Made by a program: the position numbers and the translations under genes. Positions 1 through 5,445 of a stretch of 8,973 bases of DNA are shown here, one piece after another. The DNA is from JBHHYN01 sp046757565 (GTDB taxonomy: Bacteria; Pseudomonadota; Gammaproteobacteria; Eutrophobiales; Eutrophobiaceae): assembly GCA_046757565.1 (NCBI GenBank), contig JBHHYN010000122.1, forward strand, positions 1 through 8,973, given 5' to 3'. Every line of letters begins with the position of its first letter. Position 1 is the first letter of the stretch. The notes under the pieces are model-generated. The model had not been told where the DNA came from. It ran no database searches and saw only the letters and a list, made by a program, of their open reading frames with translations.

Positions 1-513
1 TTGGCTTTCCTGACGCCATAGCTTTGATCGGATCAACGCCTTGCCACAGTGAAAATAGATTTTGGTTACTTTAATCACCATAGCTGCGGCTGGGAGCGTC
101 CGGCCGGCCTGCACCACCTTTAATATATCCGGATCACGGACAATCTGTGCCTCACCAGATACTCTCAGGGATTCACGTATTCCAGGTATGAAAAAGATCA
201 GGGCAACTTTCGGGTTTTCAATAATGTTGTGAAAGGACTCTAATTTATTATTACCCGGGCGATCAGGAATTGCCAGAGTATTGGCATCGATAACATGAAC
301 AAAACCAGGCGCGTCACCTTTCGGAGAGATGGTAGGCTGGCCATCAGATCCGCAGGATGCCAAACATGCTAAAGGGGAGTGCTCAATGAACTGTTGATGA
401 TAGCTGTCAATACTTGATTTTATACAGGCAACAGCTATTTCGTTAGGATTGCCGAAATGTTTCCGCAGTTCATTTTTATCGTTGATTACATCTGACACAG
501 GTATATCACTCAT
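1..513 (-). CDS. PPOX-class FMN-binding split-barrel protein (partial, C-terminus outside window)
   Basis: The minus-strand frame is open from an ATG at 513 to base 1, giving 171 residues, and the C-terminus lies beyond the left edge. The residues IPDRPGNNKLES (82-93) followed by NIIENPKVALIFFIPG (96-111) and LRVSGEAQI (116-124) are typical of the pyridoxamine 5'-phosphate oxidase-related family modelled as TIGR04025 (about 200 residues), so only some 20-30 residues should be missing. Family members are soluble split-barrel flavoproteins that bind FMN or a related flavin; the substrate is generally unknown, and this is not the vitamin B6 enzyme itself. A good ribosome binding site (GGAGAG, 5 nt before the ATG) supports the start. 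It lies 62 bp downstream of the luciferase-like gene on the same strand, so the two are probably co-transcribed. Family assignment is from recalled motif similarity. Confidence 0.85.
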   Translation of the reverse strand, partial: MSDIPVSDVINDKNELRKHFGNPNEIAVACIKSSIDSYHQQFIEHSPLACLASCGSDGQPTISPKGDAPGFVHVIDANTLAIPDRPGNNKLESFHNIIENPKVALIFFIPGIRESLRVSGEAQIVRDPDILKVVQAGRTLPAAAMVIKVTKIYFHCGKALIRSKLWRQESQ

Positions 514-575
514 TGGTTCTCTCCGGTTCGATTACAGCATGACTCAAAGCTTACTCTGATTACTGGGACGCAGCA

Positions 576-1574
576 TCATCTGAAATGGGGGAGGACCTTT
601 TTCCCGATCAGTTCAAGCGCCTCGTCAAAATCGGGGCCAAGCGGATGCCCGAACGCGATATGGTTCACTCCCGCTTCCGCCATCTCTTCAATCTGCGGGA
701 TGACGTCTTCCGGCGTCCCGGCCACTGAACACTTGCGTACCGACAGATCCGAAACAAAGCCGGCGCCTTTTTCGAAATCGCCGACCGAGGCGGCTTCGCG
801 AACATTCCGGATTTCGTCGTCACTGATACCCGCAACCTCCGTCATCGGGTGCAGATAGGGTAGATAGACAGCGAGAACCCGGCGGGCTGCGGCAATTGCC
901 ACATCACGATCTGCTGAAACAGCGGACAGGGGTCCTGCAATAATCTCTACTTCACTGGCATCCCGGCCCACTCGCTTAGCTCCTATCTCAATATTTTTCC
1001 TGATGATTTGTACATAATCGGGGTTCCAAAGGCCATCGGATTTGGTTGCCGCGGCGAGTTCACCGGCCAGTTGACACATCCTGGCTCCCCAGGTGCCGAT
1101 AAAAATGGGGATCTCGCGGCGCACCGGTTCAAACCGGAAAAACAGCTCTTCAGTAGCGGTAAACACCTTGCCGTGGAAGGGCTCGCGGTCCCCGGACAGC
1201 AAACGCCGGATTATCTGAATGGCCTCTCTGACCATGGTAATGGGTCGTTCCTGCCGGTTGATTCCGAGAAATTCCCAGAAAGCGCCCCGTGCGATACCGC
1301 AAACAGCACGACCATTAGTAATCTCATCCAGTTCGGCAAGATTCCCGGCATGGTAGGCGGGATGCACGATTTGTGGGGTGATGATCGCCGGGCCTACTTT
1401 AATATGGCTGGTATGTTCACCGATAAGCGTCAGGATGGGCCAGGTAGGTTTAAACATGAGATCGTCATAGACGTGTATCTCATCAAAATCGTAGCTTTCG
1501 ATCTTTTGGGCGATGCGGATGTATTCCTTCAAAGGATAACTTCCCTGCATGGCGATGCTGAACTTAAGTGTCAT
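576..1574 (-). CDS. LLM-class (luciferase-like) flavin/F420-dependent oxidoreductase
   Basis: This 332-residue protein has the single-domain TIM-barrel pattern of the bacterial luciferase-like superfamily. An N-terminal strand (KFSIAMQGSYP, 4-14) is followed by the DEIHVYDD region (31-38), then the segment around residues 59-100 with the VGPAIITPQIVHP motif and GRAVCGIARG, and a C-terminal VAGTPEDV (about 284-291), which is typical of this family near the end of the barrel. Length matches the usual 300-350 residues. Family members use FMNH2 or coenzyme F420 for monooxygenation or hydride transfer; the Mer-like subgroup resembles F420-dependent methylenetetrahydromethanopterin reductase. Cofactor and substrate cannot be decided here. 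The start has no obvious ribosome binding site, but no better in-frame start is seen. It is upstream of, and probably co-transcribed with, the FMN split-barrel gene. A 190-residue opposite-strand frame inside it is judged a shadow. Confidence 0.88.
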   Translation of the reverse strand: MTLKFSIAMQGSYPLKEYIRIAQKIESYDFDEIHVYDDLMFKPTWPILTLIGEHTSHIKVGPAIITPQIVHPAYHAGNLAELDEITNGRAVCGIARGAFWEFLGINRQERPITMVREAIQIIRRLLSGDREPFHGKVFTATEELFFRFEPVRREIPIFIGTWGARMCQLAGELAAATKSDGLWNPDYVQIIRKNIEIGAKRVGRDASEVEIIAGPLSAVSADRDVAIAAARRVLAVYLPYLHPMTEVAGISDDEIRNVREAASVGDFEKGAGFVSDLSVRKCSVAGTPEDVIPQIEEMAEAGVNHIAFGHPLGPDFDEALELIGKKVLPHFR

Positions 1575-1722
1575 GAGTAACGTTCTGCATTAAGAGGGCG
1601 TGTCGGCTCATCAATTTTTATTATCATGTCCATCCTGAAAAATCTTGTTAATCCTGTTTTGGTTTTATCACATTCTGGAGCTGATCCGGTCTTTCCGGAT
1701 TAAGTAAGTGCTATTCATATTT
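1575..1722. other. Intergenic stretch with ATCCTG-type repeats and a short hairpin
   Basis: No gene is visible in these 148 bases. Three related hexamers, ATCCTG (1632-1637), ATCTTG (1642-1647) and ATCCTG (1651-1656), recur at about one helical turn. A hairpin with stem ATCCGG/CCGGAT and a 5-nt loop covers about 1685-1701, directly next to a copy of the terminal repeat at 1701-1717. The hairpin lies downstream of the YdcZ-like gene, but no T-run follows it on that strand, so a terminator role is weak. Confidence 0.4.
1701..1720. repeat. Solo copy of the 17-20 bp terminal repeat
   Basis: Bases 1701-1720 match 3003-3022 at 18 of 20 positions and are in the same orientation. Bases 1701-1717 match the reverse complement of 2876-2892 with one mismatch. 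The copy ends 2 nt short of the stop codon of the YdcZ-like gene (1723-1725), the same relative position that the right end of the 2866-3029 element has to the GMC gene. No matching left end was found in 1575-1700, so this is a solo or degraded end rather than a full element. Confidence 0.6.
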
Positions 1723-2160
1723 TTACCTTAAAATCAACCAGATACCCAGGATTAACACGCAGATACCCAGAAACCGGGTGAATTCCAGCGGTCGTACCGC
1801 AGCCCCTAACCAACCAAACTGATCCAGAAGTACGGCGACAATGAACTGGGTGGTAACGATGATTGTAAAGGCTTTTGCAAGGCCCATCCGGGGTACCGTG
1901 TAGCTGATCGCTCCCACAATCAGCAGGCCCAATGCTCCGGCACTGAAAACATACCAGGGTACTTCCTGCCAGGCCTTCAAATTTCCCCCACGCAGTACCA
2001 GCATGACCACTGCGGCCAGAATCCCCCCGCCGCCATAGGTAATAAACACGCTCTCTCTGGTGCCCATACCTTCATCCATTAATCCCATAAGCTGGCTCTG
2101 AATGGCAATTGCCGCCCCTCCAATTACCGCAATAACCGCCAGAGCGAGAAAATTATTCAT
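1723..2160 (-). CDS. YdcZ/DUF606-type DMT-superfamily membrane protein
   Basis: A small, very hydrophobic protein of 145 residues with five predicted membrane segments at about 3-21, 36-56, 68-88, 94-114 and 126-143. This is the size and topology of the DUF606 (YdcZ) family, a five-helix branch of the drug/metabolite transporter superfamily; members are thought to act as inner-membrane transporters, sometimes as pairs, but substrates are largely unknown. The frame could also begin at GTG 2169 or ATG 2166. I prefer ATG 2160 because the sequence AAAGGTGAT, complementary to the 16S rRNA 3' end, sits 8 nt (from the AGG core) ahead of it and overlaps the earlier candidates. It starts just after the stop of the DJ-1-like gene, so translational coupling in one operon is likely. 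Only one DUF606 gene is present here. Confidence 0.85.
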   Translation of the reverse strand: MNNFLALAVIAVIGGAAIAIQSQLMGLMDEGMGTRESVFITYGGGGILAAVVMLVLRGGNLKAWQEVPWYVFSAGALGLLIVGAISYTVPRMGLAKAFTIIVTTQFIVAVLLDQFGWLGAAVRPLEFTRFLGICVLILGIWLILR

Positions 2161-2177
2161 TATCATCACCTTTAAAA

Positions 2178-2813
2178 TTAATGAGAAAGATCGCCGTAAA
2201 GGGTGCGAAGCTTTTCTGTAATCTCCTTCGGCGCCTTATCCGGTGATCCGGCATTAAAGGGAGGTTCGGGATCATATTCAATGATCAACTGCATCTCTTG
2301 TGCTGTTTGCTCTCCATATTCCAGGGCCGCCAGTGTCAAGGCCATATCGATGCCGGAGGACACACCTGCCGCCGTAATAATTTTACCTTCCCGGACAACA
2401 CGCTCCCTGGCCGGTATAGCGCCAAAGTTCTGTAACCCGTCAAGGGCCAGCCAATGGGTCGTCGCACGGATGCCCTTTAGCAAACCGGCTGCGCCTAACG
2501 CCAGTGCGCCCGTACAGACCGATGTCGTCCATTTTGTCGTGGTATGGGTGTCGCGTATCCATGCCAGTACGGTTTCATCTTTCAGTAATGGTTCCGGATT
2601 TGGCGTGCCGGGTATGAGGATGATTTCGGGTGCGGTGATTTCATCCAACGTATAATCGGCATTGAGCGCCAGGTCTGCCGAATCAGTGCGCTTCAGGCCC
2701 CGTTCCCTGGCAACGAACTGGACGCTTGTATCCGGCATTCTATGCAACACTTCATAAGGACCAATAGCGTCGAGTGCTGTGATCCCTTCGTAAAGCAGAA
2801 TAGCAATGTTCAT
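2178..2813 (-). CDS. DJ-1/PfpI-family protein, isonitrile-hydratase-like
   Basis: A 211-residue protein with the class-I glutamine-amidotransferase-like fold of the DJ-1/PfpI family. The nucleophile elbow is SVCTGALALGAAGLL (98-112), with Cys100 followed by Thr101. The N-terminal acidic residues lie in ITALDAIGPYEV (11-22: Asp15, Glu21). ATTHWLALDGL (117-127) and the glycine-rich AAGVSSGIDMAL (148-159) complete the family pattern. The Asp/Cys/Thr arrangement matches, from memory, that of Pseudomonas isonitrile hydratase InhA (Asp17, Cys101, Thr102), which hydrates isonitriles to N-substituted formamides. The same domain also forms the N-terminus of AraC-type regulators, but no helix-turn-helix domain follows here. 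Cytosolic. The start lacks a clear ribosome binding site. The gene heads an operon with the YdcZ-like gene. Isonitrile hydration is inference; other DJ-1 activities are possible. Confidence 0.85.
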   Translation of the reverse strand: MNIAILLYEGITALDAIGPYEVLHRMPDTSVQFVARERGLKRTDSADLALNADYTLDEITAPEIILIPGTPNPEPLLKDETVLAWIRDTHTTTKWTTSVCTGALALGAAGLLKGIRATTHWLALDGLQNFGAIPARERVVREGKIITAAGVSSGIDMALTLAALEYGEQTAQEMQLIIEYDPEPPFNAGSPDKAPKEITEKLRTLYGDLSH

Positions 2814-2865
2814 AACAGATTATTTGGCTTGGTAAAAATGTCGTTACGATTGTCCTTGGAGAAGA

Positions 2866-3029
2866 ATATATTATTTGAATGGCACTTACTTAGCCCGTCG
2901 TTCCCGCGAAGGCGGGAACCCAGTTAAACAAAATGTACTTTATCCACTGGATCTCCGCTTTCGCGGAGACGACGAAAAGAGGGTATTTATAATTCACAAG
3001 CTTAAGTAAGTACCATTCATATATTATTT
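2866..3029. repeat. MITE-like palindromic element with terminal inverted repeats and 11-bp flanking direct repeats
   Basis: An 11-bp direct repeat, ATATATTATTT, occurs at 2866-2876 and 3019-3029. Inside it lie inverted terminal repeats of 16-17 bp (2876-2892 and 3003-3019, one mismatch, outer sequence TGAATGGYACTTACTTA). Inside those is a second, inverted pair of 28-bp units (2896-2923 and 2947-2974, 22 of 28 positions identical). Each 28-bp unit is itself a hairpin with a 7-bp stem: TTCCCGC/GCGGGAA on the left and TCTCCGC/GCGGAGA on the right, loops GAAG and GAAA. The two stems differ at two positions that change together so pairing is kept. There is no coding capacity. The layout is that of a miniature inverted-repeat element, 142 bp without the direct repeats; no transposase that could mobilise it is in the window. 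Confidence 0.65.
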
Positions 3030-4589
3030 AAGCACGTTCCATTCCTTAATCAGGTAGTCTGTTGTACGCAAGGCAAGTGCGGAGAGCGTAAAAGTCGGGT
3101 TGACCCCCGCGCTGGTGGGGAACAGTCCGGAACCGGTAATAATCAGGTTGGAAATATCATGGCATTGACCATATTCGTTGGTGACGGAGGCTTGCGGATT
3201 ATCTCCCATGATTGTTCCACCGATGATATGCATCGGCCCAACCTGGCTGCCCCAGGTTTCCCTGGCGCCTGCCGCCTTGAAAATCCGTTTCCCCTGTTCC
3301 TGGGTATGCTGCCAGAGCGTGAGGCTCTGGGGATCTGATGTATGGTGAACTTCTGCCAAAGGGACATTGTATTTATCTTTTCGCGTACTGAGACCAACGT
3401 AATTACTTTTCAGAGGCAGGTCTTCAACAACAGCGGCCATGGTGCCGAAGTGTTTTGCAGCATCTTTCATGAAATGATGCAAAGCCTGTCCAAAAATGTC
3501 CCGCCGGGTACTGGCGATACCGAGCAGATCGTTGGGTTTTACGGCACTGGCGATCAACCACTGATAACTGCCGAAACCCTTTTTGTCTCCTGTCTTGGGA
3601 TAATCGTCCTGATTGATGAGTTGACCGCCGTTCACCCCTAAATGAGGTTCCGTCGGTTCATTGAACAGCCCGGATACCCTGCCGGCGAGGTGGGACATGA
3701 TGTATCTGCCGACCAGGCCGCTGCGATTGGCCAATCCATCCGGATGCCGATCGTTGGCCGATGCAAGTAACAATCGCGGATTCTGGATCGTGAATGCTGC
3801 GAGCACAATAAGGTCGGCGGGTTGCTCATGTTCCATCCCGTCAGCATCGACATAGTTTATGCCGGTTACACGGTTACCCTTTTTGTTGGTAATGATCCGG
3901 GTCACCATGGAATGGTTCTTGATTCTTGCCCCTGCTTTTTGGGCAATGGGAAGATATCTTGCCAATGGGTTCGCCAAGGCCCCGGTCGGACAACCGGCAT
4001 CACACCAGCCGTCATAAATGCAGGCAGGGCGTCCCTTATATTCAATGGAATTAATCGCCAGCGGGATGGGGGCCGTGTGCATGCCGAGTTTTTCAAAACC
4101 ACGGGATATAATCCTGCCTTGTGAGAGAAGATTCAATGGGGGCATGGGATAGGGTTCTCCCGGTGGCCGCCATATTTCAGCTTCAGCATCACCGGCAATA
4201 CCCACTTCACGTTGTATGCGATCATAATAAGGCCGCAGTTCCTCATAACTGACCGGCCAGTCCAGCCCTTTTCCGTATTCGCTCCGCATTCGGAAATCTT
4301 CCTCATGCATTCTCGGCCATACCGCATAATGATGCATGCCGCCACCGCCGGTACCCCAGCCGGCGTTGAAATTATTACCGACGGCCTGCTTTCCCTTGTC
4401 AAGCACCGGGCTGCCGCCCCATTTATTGCGGCGCGCCCAGATCTGGGAACTGATCAAATCGGACATCGAGCGTACCGGCCCGGCTTCCAGCATCAGCACC
4501 TGCTTGCCCGCCTGTGCGAGTTTGGCCGCCATGATGGAGGCTGACACGCCGGCACCGATAATCAAAACCTCAACGGCTTCCTGTTTCAT
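3024..4589 (-). CDS. GMC-family FAD dehydrogenase catalytic subunit with [3Fe-4S]-type Cys motif
   Basis: This 521-residue flavoprotein belongs to the glucose-methanol-choline oxidoreductase family, in the branch of gluconate, fructose and FAD-glucose dehydrogenase large subunits. The N-terminal FAD-binding Rossmann motif is VLIIGAGVSASIMAAKLAQAG (8-28, GxGxxx type), followed by LEAGP (34-38), GTGGGGMHHYAVWPR (79-93) and WPVSYEELRPYYDR (111-124). Catalytic candidates are His454 (MHIIGGTIMG) and Asn497 (GVNPTFTLSALALR), the C-terminal His/Asn pair of the family. Cys190, Cys196 and Cys200 form C-x5-C-x3-C, the spacing recalled for [3Fe-4S] ligands in Burkholderia FAD glucose dehydrogenase. There is no signal peptide, so export by hitchhiking on the Tat partner encoded 23 bp upstream is expected. 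The substrate (a sugar or alcohol) is unknown. The stop codon lies within the right direct repeat of the adjacent palindromic element. Confidence 0.92.
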   Translation of the reverse strand: MKQEAVEVLIIGAGVSASIMAAKLAQAGKQVLMLEAGPVRSMSDLISSQIWARRNKWGGSPVLDKGKQAVGNNFNAGWGTGGGGMHHYAVWPRMHEEDFRMRSEYGKGLDWPVSYEELRPYYDRIQREVGIAGDAEAEIWRPPGEPYPMPPLNLLSQGRIISRGFEKLGMHTAPIPLAINSIEYKGRPACIYDGWCDAGCPTGALANPLARYLPIAQKAGARIKNHSMVTRIITNKKGNRVTGINYVDADGMEHEQPADLIVLAAFTIQNPRLLLASANDRHPDGLANRSGLVGRYIMSHLAGRVSGLFNEPTEPHLGVNGGQLINQDDYPKTGDKKGFGSYQWLIASAVKPNDLLGIASTRRDIFGQALHHFMKDAAKHFGTMAAVVEDLPLKSNYVGLSTRKDKYNVPLAEVHHTSDPQSLTLWQHTQEQGKRIFKAAGARETWGSQVGPMHIIGGTIMGDNPQASVTNEYGQCHDISNLIITGSGLFPTSAGVNPTFTLSALALRTTDYLIKEWNVLK

Positions 4590-4612
4590 TATTTCAATTC
4601 CGGATAATTGTC

Positions 4613-5170
4613 TTACCAGGGTGTTTCAGGAATGATATGGGCCAGGTAGGGGATGTCGAGTTTCTTGAATCCCTCCTGCGTCCCGTATACCACGTCCATG
4701 ACATCGCTGTGGAGTGTGAAATAGAACAGCGGGGCAGGGGGGCCTTGCCAGCCATCAGGATTGGATGAACCCATCGTTTTGACGAATGCATTCGCTTGTT
4801 TTGTATTAAGAGTGGCAAAGTTTTTTTGATATCTGGTTTTGGATACCTGATCAACGGCGCTGAGGGCCTTTTTATAAAATCCGGCAAAGGGTGGTAGGAC
4901 ACCGAGATAACGCAGCGTAAACAGACTTTCATTAGCGGGGACGGACAATTGTTGATCGATAAAATGCGCAATGCCTTCCTTCTTAGCGCCGGGCAAAATG
5001 ATCTCCGCCAGTGCATCGAGCAGTTCAACCTCTTCTTCATTCAATATCTGAAAGGGGATATTTCGGGCCATGGCCTGCGCCGGCGTCAACCAGATACGTT
5101 GCCCGGCGAGTGTAAAAGCAAGTAAACCAATACCTGTTGATGCAATAAAATTTCTACGGCTTATCGACAT
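4613..5170 (-). CDS. Gluconate 2-dehydrogenase subunit 3-family protein with Tat signal
   Basis: A 185-residue protein that starts with a twin-arginine signal: SRRNFI (4-9), a hydrophobic stretch (about 11-23) and an AQA site near residues 31-33. The mature part contains FQILNEEEVELLDALAEIILPGA (about 40-62), typical of the gluconate_2-dh3 family (the gamma subunit). These subunits pair with GMC-type catalytic subunits, which lack their own signal, and escort them through the Tat system to the periplasmic side; they may also aid FAD loading. The stop codon is 23 bp before the GMC start, an operon arrangement that agrees with this role. The usual length is 150-240 residues. No clear ribosome binding site precedes the ATG at 5170. 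An overlapping 148-residue frame (4594-5040) on the same strand is judged spurious because this frame carries the family signature. Confidence 0.9.
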   Translation of the reverse strand: MSISRRNFIASTGIGLLAFTLAGQRIWLTPAQAMARNIPFQILNEEEVELLDALAEIILPGAKKEGIAHFIDQQLSVPANESLFTLRYLGVLPPFAGFYKKALSAVDQVSKTRYQKNFATLNTKQANAFVKTMGSSNPDGWQGPPAPLFYFTLHSDVMDVVYGTQEGFKKLDIPYLAHIIPETPW

Positions 5171-5445
5171 GACGAGTAGTGGATTTTAACTGACTATTTT
5201 GTTAGAGATAATACATTGAGATTAGATCGATTGCCACGCTGCTTATATGGGAATTACCATCAGGTAACCCTGGATTATATAATGCCTGGATAATTCAGGT
5301 TCTAATTAGAGGTTTCTGCGGCATAAGAATATACTACCCTATATCAATGACTATATGTGCTAGAAATTTTGGGAGCTACCCTGAAATTCACGTATCTGAA
5401 AATATAGCAGTTATTGGCACAAACGCCCGATAAGGATACTGAACG
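5171..5445. promoter_or_regulatory. Divergent intergenic region between the dehydrogenase operon and the nitrilase-like gene
   Basis: This 275-bp region separates two divergent units and holds no credible gene. For the minus-strand dehydrogenase operon, a -10-like TATTAT (5208-5213 on the complement) lies upstream of the start, but a matching -35 box is poor (TGGCAA). A perfect 10-bp palindrome TCTAATTAGA lies at 5301-5310. A leader of about 150 nt would separate the plus-strand promoter candidate from the nitrilase-like start. No riboswitch was recognised. Confidence 0.45.
5254..5299 (+). promoter_or_regulatory. Candidate sigma70 promoter with operator-like CAGG/CCTG palindromes
   Basis: On the plus strand a consensus -10 box TATAAT (5278-5283) is preceded at 18 bp by TTACCA (5254-5259, four of six matches to TTGACA). 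The spacer contains CAGGTAACCCTG (5261-5272), an inverted CAGG/CCTG pair. Just downstream of the -10 box, around the expected start of transcription, lies the imperfect palindrome CCTGGATAATTCAGG (5285-5299). Two CCTGGAT copies (5269 and 5285) are 16 bp apart. Such placement suits a repressor or dual-site regulator of the nitrilase-like gene; no binding protein is identified. Confidence 0.4.

Noticed and set aside
1008..1580. A 190-residue open frame on the plus strand opposite the luciferase-like gene
   Set aside because: It is fully antisense to a gene with clear family motifs, has no recognisable domain, and its composition fits a reverse-strand shadow.
2742..2927. A 61-residue plus-strand frame running into the palindromic element
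   Set aside because: Its end (SFPRRREPS) is simply the translated hairpin repeat, and its start is antisense to the DJ-1-like gene; no ribosome binding site or domain is seen.
2896..2974. Hairpin pair as a CRISPR array or tRNA-like RNA
   Set aside because: There are only two units, they are inverted rather than direct, and there are no spacers of regular length or nearby cas genes; no tRNA cloverleaf can be drawn.
4594..5040. A 148-residue minus-strand frame overlapping the Tat-signal gene
   Set aside because: The overlapping frame 4613-5170 has a Tat signal and the gluconate-dehydrogenase subunit-3 pattern; this one has no family features.
5311..5445. Riboswitch or structured leader ahead of the nitrilase-like gene
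   Set aside because: The leader is long enough, but only short AT-rich complementarities are visible and no known aptamer consensus was recognised.
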